From: Anaerolineales bacterium
GTDB taxonomy: Bacteria > Chloroflexota > Anaerolineae > Anaerolineales > UBA6663
Reading direction: 5' to 3'
DNA: 64,000 nucleotides
Assembly: GCA_020850595.1 (NCBI GenBank)
Contig: JADZEK010000112.1
Coordinates: forward strand, 1 to 64,000
Positions 25,558 through 34,209 of this stretch are shown here, piece after piece. Under the pieces are notes generated by a model that was not told the DNA's origin, searched no databases, and saw only the letters and a list, made by a program, of their open reading frames with translations. A program made the position numbers and the translations under genes. Each line of letters opens with the position of its first letter. Within the stretch, counting starts at the first letter, position 1.

Positions 25558-25864
25558 TTTGCCTTCTTGGGGTAAACACAGGGCGACCGGTCTGCCCGAT
25601 CCGGGCGGCGTTTAGCAATTGGTCAATCACCACCAACCAACGGTGGAAAAACCTGTCCGTGTAGGCCCCGCCCCCACTTTTCTCGCGCCTTGCCCGCGCC
25701 GGCAGGCCGGCGCTGTTTGGCTCAGCCGCCCCCCTCCCCCAACCGCCTGGACCACAATGTGTCTTTCGACATAGCGCAGTTCCACCCCCGGGGTCTGCCG
25801 CGCACGGCCCGCCGGCCGTAAGCTGGTGGTGTGTTCGGCAAGACGTGAGTGGAAAGGAACTGCT

Positions 25865-26806
25865 ATGTCGCAACCCAGCCTGGAAATCAGCGGCGTCACT
25901 GCCGGCTACGGGCACGGCCGGCCCCCCGCCCTGCGCGAGGTGAGCCTGAGCGTGCAGCCCGGCGAAATCTTCGGCCTGCTGGGGCCGAACGGCGCCGGCA
26001 AAAGCACCCTGCTGGCCTGCGTGGAGGGGCTGCACCGCCCCAGCGCAGGCACGGTGACGGTCGGCGGCCTAGACGTGCAGCGCCGGCCAGAGGCCGCCAA
26101 GCGCCTGCTCGGTATCCAACTGCAAAAGACCGCCCTGCTCGACGACCTGACCGTGGGCGAGCTGCTGGAGGTGTATGCCGCGCTGTACGAGGTCTACCTG
26201 ACCCCGGCGCAGACCGACGAGTTCTTAGCGCGCTTTGGCCTGCGCGAACACCGCCGCGCGCTGGCCCGGCGGCTCTCCGGCGGGCAGCAGCAGCGGCTGG
26301 CGCTGGCGCTGGCCGTCGCCAACGACCCGCAGATCGTGCTGCTCGACGAGCCGACCAGTGCCCTCGACCCGCACGCGCGCCGCGCCGTGTGGGACAACAT
26401 CCGCCGGATGCACGATGAGGGCCGCACGATCGTGCTGACCACGCACGCCATGGAAGAGGCCGAGGCGCTGTGCGGGCGCGTGGCCATCATTGACCAGGGC
26501 CGGATCGTGGCCTGCGACACGCCGGCGCAGTTGGTGGCCGGGCTGGGCGCGCACCCGGTGCTCAAGGCCGCCATCGAACTGCCGCTGGCCGAGGCGCGGG
26601 CGCTGCCGGGCGTGCGGGCCGCGCATTACGCCGGGCAGCACCTGGAACTGGAAACCGCCGAACCGCAGGCCACCCTGGCGGCGCTGCAGGCCTACGCCGC
26701 CCAAACCGGCCGCGGCCTGAGCGACGTGCGGCTGCGCCAACCCAACCTGGAAGACGTGTTCCTGGCCCTGACCGGGCGCGCGCTGGCCGCGGCCGCGGCC
26801 CTGTAG
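25865..26806 (+). CDS. ABC-2 exporter, ATP-binding subunit
   Basis: This 313-residue ATPase subunit has Walker A GPNGAGKST (about 41-49), a Q-loop after IQLQKTALLDDLT, signature LSGGQQQRL, Walker B VLLDEPTSALDP and a switch His (TTHAME). A C-terminal extension of about 90 residues after the switch is usual in drug- or polymer-type ABC-2 exporters. The start is ATG at 25865, preceded by GGAAAGGAAC; a longer frame upstream is not needed. The permease begins 10 bp after the stop. The substrate is not defined. It probably forms one regulon with the downstream two-component pair. Confidence 0.92.
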   Translation: MSQPSLEISGVTAGYGHGRPPALREVSLSVQPGEIFGLLGPNGAGKSTLLACVEGLHRPSAGTVTVGGLDVQRRPEAAKRLLGIQLQKTALLDDLTVGELLEVYAALYEVYLTPAQTDEFLARFGLREHRRALARRLSGGQQQRLALALAVANDPQIVLLDEPTSALDPHARRAVWDNIRRMHDEGRTIVLTTHAMEEAEALCGRVAIIDQGRIVACDTPAQLVAGLGAHPVLKAAIELPLAEARALPGVRAAHYAGQHLELETAEPQATLAALQAYAAQTGRGLSDVRLRQPNLEDVFLALTGRALAAAAAL

Positions 26807-26815
26807 GAGAAAACC

Positions 26816-27544
26816 ATGAAACGCTTTTTGATCTTCACCAAAGCCCTGCTGCTGATCCACCTGCGCGCGCGCGAGGTGCTGTTCTGGAACTTTGCCTTCC
26901 CGGTCTTTCTGATGCTGATCTACGGCCTCATCATGGCCGAGTATATGAAGTGGCTGACGCCGGGGGTGATCGTGCTGAACGCGCTGAGCTTCGGCCTGGT
27001 GAGCAGCAGCGCCGTGCTGGTAGAGATGCGCGAGAAGGGCATCTTGCGCCGGCTGCGGGCGACGCCGCTGCCCGCCCTGCACCTGCTGGGCGCGTATCTG
27101 AGCGTGAACCTGCTGCTGGGCCTGGGCCAGGGCGGGCTGATCTTGCTGGTGGGCGTGGCGGTCTACGGCCTGAAACTATCGTTCGTTGGGCTGGCGCTGG
27201 GCCTGCCCATGATCGTGGCCGGGGCGCTGACCTTCCTGGCGCTGGGGCAGGTGGTGGGCGGGCTGGCTCCCAAAGCGGGCGTGGCCACCGCCGCCGGCAT
27301 GACGCTCTACTTCGGGCTGATGTTCATCAGCGACATGGTCTTCCCCGTGGCACAGCTGCCCGCGTGGCTGCAAGCGGTCGTGGCCTACTTTCCGTCCTAC
27401 GCGGTGGTGCAGTTGGTGCGCGCCCCGCTGCTGGAGGGCACACTCGCGGCGAACTGGCCCGTCAACCTGGCGCTGATGGCGGCCTACGCGCTGGCCGCCA
27501 CGCTCATCGCCGGCCGGCTGTTCCGCTGGGACCCGCGCGCCTGA
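26816..27544 (+). CDS. ABC-2 exporter, permease subunit
   Basis: This 242-residue protein has six hydrophobic segments and the ABC-2 membrane fold, including VLFWNFAFPVFLMLIYGLIM and the central MREKGILRRLRATPLPALHLLGA coupling region. A shortened loop precedes FGLMFISDMVFPVAQLPAWL. It starts with ATG after AGGAGA, directly behind the ATPase gene, so the two form a transporter. Substrate candidates include small antimicrobials, lipids or polysaccharide intermediates. The downstream sensor kinase suggests stress-induced export. Confidence 0.9.
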   Translation: MKRFLIFTKALLLIHLRAREVLFWNFAFPVFLMLIYGLIMAEYMKWLTPGVIVLNALSFGLVSSSAVLVEMREKGILRRLRATPLPALHLLGAYLSVNLLLGLGQGGLILLVGVAVYGLKLSFVGLALGLPMIVAGALTFLALGQVVGGLAPKAGVATAAGMTLYFGLMFISDMVFPVAQLPAWLQAVVAYFPSYAVVQLVRAPLLEGTLAANWPVNLALMAAYALAATLIAGRLFRWDPRA

Positions 27545-27602
27545 GCGACCGCGCCCACCGGGCCGACCTCGGCCAACTGAGGCCGAGGCCGGCCCGCCGT
27601 GC

Positions 27603-27631
27603 TTGACAATGAGCGTATTCCCCGCCATCCT
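27603..27631 (+). promoter_or_regulatory. Promoter giving a leaderless histidine kinase transcript
   Basis: TTGACA (27603-27608), a 17-bp spacer and CATCCT (27626-27631) stand 6 nt before the ATG at 27638. No Shine-Dalgarno precedes that ATG. Confidence 0.5.
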
Positions 27632-27637
27632 TTCGCT

Positions 27638-28867
27638 ATGAACGCTGTCCGCCGCGCGCCCGCTTCGGCCGACGAGCACCTACCGCTGCCCGCCCGGCAG
27701 ATGCAGCTCTACCTGACGTTCTGGCACTTTGTTTACCTGGGGCTGCTGACCCTGCTGCTGTGGGAGACGTGGGCCGAGTTCGGCCGCGGCGACGTGTGGC
27801 GGGCGAGCCTGCTCACGGGGCTGGCGCTGGCCCAGACGGGGCTATATGTGTGGAGCTTCGTGCTCAACCACCTCTGGCCGCTGCCGGGCTGGCGCATCGG
27901 GCTGTACTTCGGCGTGAGCGTGGGCCTGTGGCTGCTGGAGTGGCGGCTCGCGCCCGACTGGCAGTGGTTCGGCATGACGTACTTCGGGCAGATGCTGGGC
28001 ATCTTGCCGCCGTTGGCCGCGGTGCCCGGCTCGCTGCTGATCTTCGCCCTGGTCTTCATCGCCAGTCCTGATCTCAACCTGGCGGCACTGCGGGCCGACC
28101 GAGTGATGGGGCCGCTGATCGGGTGGGCGGCCTCGATGGTGCTGTACTTCTTCATTCATTACATTACGCGCACCAGCGCGGCGCGCGGCCGGCTGGTGGC
28201 CGAGCTGCGCGCCGCCCAGGCCAAGCTGGAGGCCGCCCGCGCCCGCGACGCTGAGCTGGCCGCCCTGCGCGAGCGCGAGCGCCTGGCCCGTGACCTGCAC
28301 GACAGCCTGGGCCACGCGCTGGTCGCCATCTCGGTGCAGCTCGAAGCCATCCAGCGCTTATACCGCGTGGACGCCGAGCGCGCCGCCGCGCAGGTAGACA
28401 CGCTGAAGGCCGCCACGCGGGCCGCCACCGACGAACTGCGCCGCTCGCTGGCCGGGCTGCGCGCCTCCGGCCTGGGCGACCGCCCGCTGGACGAGGCGCT
28501 GCGCAGCCTGGCCGTGGACACGGGCCGCCAACACGACCTGGACGTGACCTGCCGCGTGGAGCCGGGCAGTGCGCGCCTGACGCCGGCCGCGGCCGAGGCG
28601 CTGTGGCGCGTGGCGCAGGAGGCGCTGACTAACGTGGCGCGGCATGCCCAGGCGCGGCGCGTGGAGGTGACGCTGACCTTCACGCCCGAGGCGGCGCGGC
28701 TGAGCGTGCGTGACGATGGGCGCGGCCTGCCGGAAGACGCCGCCACGTTGGCGGCCGCCGGGCACTATGGGCTGAGCGGGTTGCGCGAACGGCTGGCGGC
28801 CGTGGGCGGCGCGCTGACGCTCGCGAACGACGGCGGCGTGACGGTGGCCGCGCAGGTGCCGTTGTGA
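27638..28867 (+). CDS. NarL-type sensor histidine kinase
   Basis: This 409-residue membrane kinase has an N-terminal half of about six TM helices. It then carries a HisKA_3 dimerisation/phosphoacceptor region with the phosphorylated His221 in LARDLHDSLGHALVAI. The C-terminal HATPase domain has an N-box region (ALTNVARHAQARRVEVTL), a G1 box (RDDGRGLPED) and a GLSGLRERLAAVGG segment. It senses an unknown envelope or membrane signal. The frame opens at GTG 27599, but the ATG at 27638 fits promoter spacing. It overlaps the response regulator gene by 4 bp. It lies just after an ABC-2 exporter, a common regulatory pairing. Confidence 0.9.
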   Translation: MNAVRRAPASADEHLPLPARQMQLYLTFWHFVYLGLLTLLLWETWAEFGRGDVWRASLLTGLALAQTGLYVWSFVLNHLWPLPGWRIGLYFGVSVGLWLLEWRLAPDWQWFGMTYFGQMLGILPPLAAVPGSLLIFALVFIASPDLNLAALRADRVMGPLIGWAASMVLYFFIHYITRTSAARGRLVAELRAAQAKLEAARARDAELAALRERERLARDLHDSLGHALVAISVQLEAIQRLYRVDAERAAAQVDTLKAATRAATDELRRSLAGLRASGLGDRPLDEALRSLAVDTGRQHDLDVTCRVEPGSARLTPAAAEALWRVAQEALTNVARHAQARRVEVTLTFTPEAARLSVRDDGRGLPEDAATLAAAGHYGLSGLRERLAAVGGALTLANDGGVTVAAQVPL

Positions 28868-29499
28868 GCCAGGCGCCGCCCCTGCGCCTGCTGCTGGTGG
28901 AAGACCAGACCCTCATGCGCCAGGGGCTGACCACCCTGCTCGATTTGGAGCCGGGCTTCAGCGTGGCGGCGGCGGCCGTCAACGGTAAGGAGGGCGTGCA
29001 GCAGGCGCTGGCCCTAAGGCCGGACGTAGTCCTGATGGACGTGCAACTGCCGGTGCTCAACGGCGTGGAGGCCACGGCCGCCATCTGCGCTGCGTGGCCT
29101 GCCGCGCGCATCATCATCTTGACCACGTTCGACCGCGACGATTACGTGTACCAGGCGGTGCGCGCAGGGGCGCTGGGCTACTTGCTCAAGGACACGCCCG
29201 CCGAGCAGTTGGTCGCCACCATCCGGCGCGTAGCGGCGGGCGAGGTCTTCATCCAACCGGAAATCGCGGCGCGCGCGCTGCGGGAGTTGGTGCGCCCGGC
29301 GGCGGGCGAGCCGCTCTCGGAGCGCGAGCGCGAGGTGCTGGCGCTGCTGGCCGCGGGCCGCGCCAACCGCGAGATCGCCGCGCAGTTGGTGATCACCGAG
29401 GGCACGGTCAAGAATCACGTCTCGAACATCCTGGGCAAGCTCCAGGCCGAGAACCGCACCCAGGCGGCCGACATCGCCCGCCGGCGCGGGCTGCTGTAG
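28864..29499 (+). CDS. NarL/FixJ-type response regulator
   Basis: This 211-residue protein has an N-terminal receiver (phosphoacceptor Asp59 in VVLMDVQLP, Lys in YLLKDTP) and a C-terminal LuxR-type helix-turn-helix (LSEREREVLALLAAGRANREIAAQLVITEGTVKNHVSNIL). It starts at GTG 28864, four bases inside the kinase gene, so translation is coupled. It probably activates the ABC-2 exporter genes upstream, which is inference from position. Confidence 0.94.
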   Translation: MSQAPPLRLLLVEDQTLMRQGLTTLLDLEPGFSVAAAAVNGKEGVQQALALRPDVVLMDVQLPVLNGVEATAAICAAWPAARIIILTTFDRDDYVYQAVRAGALGYLLKDTPAEQLVATIRRVAAGEVFIQPEIAARALRELVRPAAGEPLSEREREVLALLAAGRANREIAAQLVITEGTVKNHVSNILGKLQAENRTQAADIARRRGLL

Positions 29500-29641
29500 G
29501 CGGCTAGGCCGGCGCCGGCGCTTTCGAGCGAAACCCCCGCGGATACTGGTGTTTTTGCGTAGTTTTTGCAGCGGACGGCGAAAGGCTCGGGCAAAGTGCA
29601 CAACAAACTGGATTGGTCAGCGGTGCGGATTTAACTAGCCC

Positions 29642-29670
29642 TTGACTCTTTGGGCGAGATCGGTTAATAT
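29642..29670 (+). promoter_or_regulatory. Strong promoter of the cold-shock gene
   Basis: TTGACT (29642-29647), a 17-bp spacer and TAATAT (29665-29670) give near-consensus spacing. Initiation is expected near 29677, leaving a leader of about 150 nt. Confidence 0.75.
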
Positions 29671-29716
29671 CCCGCGCGTAGGATGCTCGGTAGTTCTCGT
29701 TGGACGTAGGAAAGCG

Positions 29717-29757
29717 ACGACCACGGCAGCCGTATCCAGCCGGGGTCGTTTTGTTTT
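29717..29757 (+). terminator. Terminator-like hairpin in the cold-shock leader
   Basis: ACGACC (29717-29722) pairs with GGTCGT (29744-29749), and CGGC (29724-29727) with GCCG (29739-29742), with a single internal mismatch. TTTTGTTTT-type sequence follows. The hairpin stands about 70 nt before the ATG and about 40 nt after the presumed start, so it could attenuate the gene. Confidence 0.65.
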
Positions 29758-29826
29758 GACCGCTCCGATGAAAGAACCACAGCGCCTAACATCCATCCTT
29801 TCTCTGTTTCTTTGGGAGGCAACACA

Positions 29827-30036
29827 ATGTCTGAGCGCATCGTCGGCACGGTGAAGTGGTTCAATGGGGCCAAGGGTTACGGCTTCATTGCCCGCGAGGG
29901 TGGGGAGGACGTCTTCGTCCACTTCTCCGCCATCCAGGGCGAGGGCTACCGCAACCTGGAAGAGGGCCAGAAGGTCGAGTTCTCGATCCAGAAAGGCCCG
30001 AAGGGTCTGCAAGCCGCCAACGTGGTTAAGGTCTAA
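29827..30036 (+). CDS. Cold-shock protein, CspA family
   Basis: This 69-residue single cold-shock domain has RNP1-like [10 protein letters not shown]2-like DVFVHFSAI and the start [17 protein letters not shown]. It binds single-stranded nucleic acid and melts RNA secondary structure. The ATG at 29827 is preceded by GGGAGG at 29813-29818. A strong promoter, a hairpin in its leader and a good terminator (30060-30092) bracket it as a monocistronic gene. Size and residues are normal for the family. Confidence 0.95.
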   Translation: MSERIVGTVKWFNGAKGYGFIAREGGEDVFVHFSAIQGEGYRNLEEGQKVEFSIQKGPKGLQAANVVKV

Positions 30037-30059
30037 GACTGCTTAGTCCGACAACCGAA

Positions 30060-30092
30060 CGGCCCCGCTGAGCAACAGCGGGGCCGTTTTTG
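30060..30092 (+). terminator. Intrinsic terminator after the cold-shock gene
   Basis: CGGCCCCGCTG (30060-30070) pairs with CAGCGGGGCCG (30076-30086) across a 5-nt loop, followed by TTTTTGTTTT. It is a textbook intrinsic terminator. Confidence 0.9.
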
Positions 30093-30125
30093 TTTTCCCA
30101 ACCCGTGGGGCGCGGCGGGCCGCCG

Positions 30126-32591
30126 CTAAGGCGCGCTCGGCTGCCACACCGGGTCGGTGTCGCCCGCGGTGTTCTGGCTGAGGTTGGTCTGGCCCGCGCC
30201 GTTGGCCTGCATGATATACACCTCGCGGTTGCCGTCGCGGTCAGAGTTGAAGGCGATCCACTGGCCGTCGGGGCTCCAGGCGGGGGAGTAGTTCTGGAGG
30301 CTGCTGGTGAGCTGCTGGGCCGTGGTGCGGTCGTTGGGGTCCATCACAATGATCTCCCGCGAGTCGGCCAAAACCCGGGTGTAGGCCAACAGCGTGCCGT
30401 CGGGCGAAAGGGCGGGCTGCTCGGCCGAGCCGTTCTGGTCTTTGTACGTGGCGACCTTGCGGTAGCATTCCGGGCAGTCGGGGAAGTAGCGCCAGATTTC
30501 GCGGGCGCCGTCGAGTGTGCTGGTGAACACCAGGCGCCGGCAGTCGGGGAACGGCGAGGGGTCGAACTCACGCGGGTTGTTGTGCGTGCCGCTGAAGTTG
30601 AAGGGGCGCACCCCGGCCAGCAGGTCGGCCAGCGTCGCCCCAAAGATCTGCTGCACGCCGTTGATGCGGTTCGAGGCGAACCAGATGGTGCCGTCGTGGC
30701 ACCAGCTTGGCTGCACGTCGTCGCCCTTGTTGTGCGTCAGGTTCTGCGGGTCGGTGCCGTCGGCGTTGATGACCCACAGGTCGAGCACGTTGCCCGGGCC
30801 GCCGTCGGCTACATACAGCAGCTGCGCGCCGTCGGGGCTCCAGGCGAGCTGCGTGCCGTTGTAGGGCCAGGTCGGGTTCCACTTGTCGGTCGGGTCGGTC
30901 GTGAGCTGCTGCACGTCGCTGCCGTCCGCGTTCATGGTGTAGACCTGATAGAACTGGCCGTCGCGCCGGCTGATGAAGGCCAGCCGCCCGGTGCCGCCGC
31001 CGAGGGGTGGGCCGGCGGGCGCGACGGTGAGCGTGGGTTCGGGTGTGTCTGCCGCCCCCGGTTCTGTCGGGGTAGCGGACGGTGGGGCCACAGTGTCGCC
31101 CACCGCAGACGTGGCACTGGCGGCGGGTGTATCCACCGGCGGGGGCGGCGTCTCCGACGGGGCGACGACGAGCGGCGCAGTCTCGGTCGCCAGCGCCGCG
31201 GTGGTCGGCGTGGCGTTGCGGTTGGTGAAGTAGAGGCCCAGCGCGCTGCCGCCGGCCAGGGCGGCGGCGGCCAGCACCAAGAAACCGCAGCCCAGCGCCA
31301 CGGGCATCAGCCAACGCGGGCGGGGGCGGCGCGCCGGCGGGGCGGCGGCGGGCACAGGCGGCAGCGGAGCCGCGGCGGGCACGGGCGACGCCATTGGCCC
31401 AGTGGGTGGGCCGCCATAGGCGGCGGGCGGGTTGATGACCGGCGGCGGCGCGGCCCCGGCCAGCCCCCCACCTGGCTCAAACAACGTGGGCGGCGGGGCG
31501 CCGGCCGACAGCGCGCCCAAGCCGCCGGGCTCGAACATGGTCGGCGGGGGCGCGGCGGATTGACCGGTCGGGCTGGGGCTGGACGGCCGTTGCAGCAGCG
31601 TGGCGCCGGTGGGCACCGGCGGCTCGCTGCTGAGCGGGGCAGAAGGCGTGGGCGGCTTGATGAGCGTGGCGCCCTCCGGCACGTCCGGCGTCACGGGCGC
31701 GGGCGGTGGAGGTGCGCCGGGGCCTGCCGGGCGGCGCACCACGGTTTCGGTGGGGTCGGTCTTAGGCGCGGGCGCGGCTGGCGGCGGCGCGGCGGCCAGC
31801 GCCACGCGGAAGGCGGCCACACTGGCGAAGCGGTCTTCGGGCTGCACGGCCAGCGCGCGCGTCAGAGCCGCCACCAACCCCGGCGAAAGCTCGGGCCGCA
31901 GGGCCTCGGGCGCGATAAGAGCCACGTTGCCCAGCAGGCGTTCCACGCTGTCGGGCGGGGCCTGGCCGGTGAGCAGGTTGTAGAGCGTGGCGGCCAGGGC
32001 ATATTGGTCGGCGCGGGCGTCGGTGCGGCCCAGGCCGTATTGTTCGGGCGGCGTGAAGCCGGGGGTGAAGGCCAGAGTGTTGGTGGCGGTGTGGTGGTCG
32101 GCGGCCGTAGCCGCGGGGCGGGCCACGCCGAAGTCCACCAGCATGACATCGCCGCTGGGCGTGAGCTTGATGTTGGCGGGCTTGATGTCGCGGTGGATGA
32201 CGGGCGGATTGAGGCTGTGCAGGTAGGTTAGCGCGTCACAGAGCTGCTCGGCCCACTGGCGCACCAGCGCTTCGGGCAGCGCCCCCTGGCGTTCCAGCCG
32301 CTGCTTGAGGTCTTCACCTTCGACATAGTCCATCACCAGATACTGCTGGTTGTCGAGGACGAAGTGGTTGGTGACGCGCGGCAGGTGGCGGTGGCGCAGG
32401 GTGGCCAGCAGGGTGGCCTCGCGCCGGAACAGGCGCTCGGAGTCGGGCGAGAGGTTCAGGTTCTCCTTGACCGCGCAGGGCAGGCCCAGGCTCTGGTCGG
32501 TGGCCAGGTAGACGGCCCCCATGCCGCCCTGCCCCAGCACCCGTAGAATGCGATAGCGCTCTGCCAGGAGCGCGCCAATTTGCAGCGCCAT
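30126..32591 (-). CDS. Ser/Thr protein kinase with C-terminal TolB-like propeller
   Basis: This 821-residue membrane kinase starts at ATG 32589-32591, with GAGGT upstream. Residues 10-275 form a Hanks-type kinase: GQGGMG (20-25), Lys42, HRDIKPAN (Asp135) and DFG (153-155). A Pro/Ala-rich linker of about 160 residues follows, then one TM helix (PVALGCGFLVLAAAALAGG). The extracellular half has about five PD40/TolB-like blades, with repeats such as PTWPYNGTQLAWSPDGAQL. It probably senses a surface ligand. Its stop codon is 90 bp past the csp terminator, and the MFS gene lies 7 bp upstream of its start. Confidence 0.93.
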   Translation of the reverse strand: MALQIGALLAERYRILRVLGQGGMGAVYLATDQSLGLPCAVKENLNLSPDSERLFRREATLLATLRHRHLPRVTNHFVLDNQQYLVMDYVEGEDLKQRLERQGALPEALVRQWAEQLCDALTYLHSLNPPVIHRDIKPANIKLTPSGDVMLVDFGVARPAATAADHHTATNTLAFTPGFTPPEQYGLGRTDARADQYALAATLYNLLTGQAPPDSVERLLGNVALIAPEALRPELSPGLVAALTRALAVQPEDRFASVAAFRVALAAAPPPAAPAPKTDPTETVVRRPAGPGAPPPPAPVTPDVPEGATLIKPPTPSAPLSSEPPVPTGATLLQRPSSPSPTGQSAAPPPTMFEPGGLGALSAGAPPPTLFEPGGGLAGAAPPPVINPPAAYGGPPTGPMASPVPAAAPLPPVPAAAPPARRPRPRWLMPVALGCGFLVLAAAALAGGSALGLYFTNRNATPTTAALATETAPLVVAPSETPPPPVDTPAASATSAVGDTVAPPSATPTEPGAADTPEPTLTVAPAGPPLGGGTGRLAFISRRDGQFYQVYTMNADGSDVQQLTTDPTDKWNPTWPYNGTQLAWSPDGAQLLYVADGGPGNVLDLWVINADGTDPQNLTHNKGDDVQPSWCHDGTIWFASNRINGVQQIFGATLADLLAGVRPFNFSGTHNNPREFDPSPFPDCRRLVFTSTLDGAREIWRYFPDCPECYRKVATYKDQNGSAEQPALSPDGTLLAYTRVLADSREIIVMDPNDRTTAQQLTSSLQNYSPAWSPDGQWIAFNSDRDGNREVYIMQANGAGQTNLSQNTAGDTDPVWQPSAP

Positions 32592-32598
32592 GATGACC

Positions 32599-34002
32599 TC
32601 AGTCGGCGCCCGCGCCCGCCGCCGCGGCCGGGGCAGCCGGGGCGGTTGCACCCCGCCCAGCCTCGGCCATGGCCCGCGGCACGTTCACCGTCAACAAAAT
32701 TCCCAGCCCAGCAATGAAGAGCACAATCACCGAGAGGATGCCGAAGCGCAGGCTGCTGGTGCGGTCGTTGACGAGGCCGAACAGGAACGGCCCAATCCAC
32801 GACGTGCCGCGTTCGCTGACCTCGTAGAACGAGAAGAACTCGGCCTCGCGCCCGACCGGGATCATGCGGCTGAACAGGCTGCGGCTGAGGGCCTGGCTGC
32901 CGCCCAGCACAATCGCGACCACGAAGGCCAGCAGCCAGAACTCTAGCTGGCGCTGCTCCAGGCCGAGGACGAGGGCCGGGCTGCGCATCCCGGCGAAGGC
33001 GTAGATGACCGCCACGCTCCAGACGATCAGGCTGGTGATGAGGGCGCGGAAGGCGCCGAGCTTGCCGGCCAGCCAGCCGTAGAAGTAGGCGCCGCCGAAA
33101 GCCACGATCTGGATCATGAGGATGACGAGGATGCGCGTGGTGGCATCCATGCCCAGCTCTTGCGCGGCGAAGATGGCCGAGACGACGATGACGGTCTGGA
33201 TGCCGTCGTTGAAGAATAGATAGGCCAGCAAGTAGCGCACTGTCTGCGGGAAGTGGCGGATCTCACGGAAGGTATTGGCGAGCTGCTTGAAGCCGATGGT
33301 GAAGTAGCTCTCGCCGGGGGGCAGTTGGCGCACGGCGTGACGCGGGCGCAGCGCGGCGAAGGTGATGAGGGCGAAGCCCAGCCACCACACGCCCGCGGAG
33401 GCCAGGCTCAACCGCGCCACCAGGGCCGTGTCGAGGCCGAGCGAGCCTTTGAACAGAAACAGGATCAGGTTGAGCAGCAGCAGCAGCCCGCCGCCGGCGT
33501 AGCCCATGGCAAAGCCGGCCGACGAGACACGGTCTTGCTGGTCCATGCCGGCGATGTCGGGCAGGTAGGCGTTGTAGAAGACGATGCTGGCCCCAAACGA
33601 CAGGTTGCCGATGACAAGCAGCAACCCGCCGAACAGGTGCCGGCCGGGGACGATGAAGAACATGAGCAGGGTGGCGGCCGCGCCCAGGAGGGCGAAGATT
33701 TGCAGCATGCGCTTGCGCAGGTGCGAGTAGTCGGCGATGGCCCCCAGCACCGGCAGCAGGAAGAGTTGCAGGAAGACCGAGATGGAGATGCAGTAGGTGA
33801 AGAACGAGTCGAAGCGGATGGTGAAGCCCAGCACCCGCAGAAAACCGTTGGCGTCGGCGGCGGCCTCGGCGATGCTGGTGAGATAGGGGCCGAGGAAGAC
33901 GGTGATGACGGTGGTGCTGAAGGCGCTGTTGGCCCAGTCATACATGGTCCAGCCGAAAATCTCGCGCTTGTCGTTGAGCCGGGGGGCGGCGGCAGCGGTC
34001 AT
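32599..34002 (-). CDS. Atg22/UMF1-type MFS transporter
   Basis: This 467-residue protein has about twelve TM helices. EIFGWTMYDWANSAFSTTVIT is the hallmark N-terminal motif of the UMF1/Atg22 group, which exports amino acids or related small molecules in eukaryotic vacuoles and is of unknown role in bacteria. The chosen ATG is at 34000-34002; the open frame upstream is repeat-derived. A GGAG precedes it. Its stop is 7 bp before the Ser/Thr kinase start on the same strand, so the kinase may regulate it, which is inference. Confidence 0.85.
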   Translation of the reverse strand: MTAAAAPRLNDKREIFGWTMYDWANSAFSTTVITVFLGPYLTSIAEAAADANGFLRVLGFTIRFDSFFTYCISISVFLQLFLLPVLGAIADYSHLRKRMLQIFALLGAAATLLMFFIVPGRHLFGGLLLVIGNLSFGASIVFYNAYLPDIAGMDQQDRVSSAGFAMGYAGGGLLLLLNLILFLFKGSLGLDTALVARLSLASAGVWWLGFALITFAALRPRHAVRQLPPGESYFTIGFKQLANTFREIRHFPQTVRYLLAYLFFNDGIQTVIVVSAIFAAQELGMDATTRILVILMIQIVAFGGAYFYGWLAGKLGAFRALITSLIVWSVAVIYAFAGMRSPALVLGLEQRQLEFWLLAFVVAIVLGGSQALSRSLFSRMIPVGREAEFFSFYEVSERGTSWIGPFLFGLVNDRTSSLRFGILSVIVLFIAGLGILLTVNVPRAMAEAGRGATAPAAPAAAAGAGAD

Positions 34003-34064
34003 GAAAGGCTCCGGTGAGAGGCAGGCAACTGCGCGTATGATAGCCCCGCCCGGCAGCAGCGACA

Positions 34065-34115
34065 AATGGGAGGCGGGGGGTGAGAGGTGGGAGGGGCGAG
34101 GTGAGAAGGGCGGCC
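34065..34115 (+). repeat. GTGAGAGG/GGGAGGC low-complexity heptads
   Basis: AATGGGAGGCGGGGGGTGAG and GGTGGGAGGGGCGAGGTGAG continue the 7-bp purine-rich theme seen at 12938-12974 and (inverted) 11572-11606. It lies between the MFS gene and the next plus-strand gene. Confidence 0.55.
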
Positions 34116-34209
34116 TGGCTCGCGCAGGCTTGGGCGCAAGCAAGGCGGGGGGGCGCCCTTGCCGAAAGCGGGCGCTTAGGGTTTACTCTGGCCGGGAGGA
34201 TTGTCCGTC

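Larger units (their letters stand above)
25384..25864. other. Spacer with two terminator hairpins
   Basis: The 481-bp spacer between the coiled-coil gene and the ABC transporter holds two strong hairpins (25475-25507, 25519-25557). Apart from those I see no coding evidence, and no clear promoter for the ABC operon. The region 25640-25850 reads as GC-rich non-coding sequence. Confidence 0.6.
29500..29826. other. Intergenic region with cold-shock gene promoter and leader
   Basis: Of these 327 bp, the part up to about 29640 holds no clear feature beyond a GCCGGCGCCGGC palindrome after the response regulator. From 29642 the cold-shock promoter and a leader with a terminator-like hairpin occupy the rest. 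Confidence 0.6.

Noticed and set aside
32591-32651. Longer N-terminus for the Ser/Thr kinase
   Set aside because: The 20 extra residues are Arg/Pro-rich and overlap the MFS gene; the ATG at 32591 has a good ribosome site.
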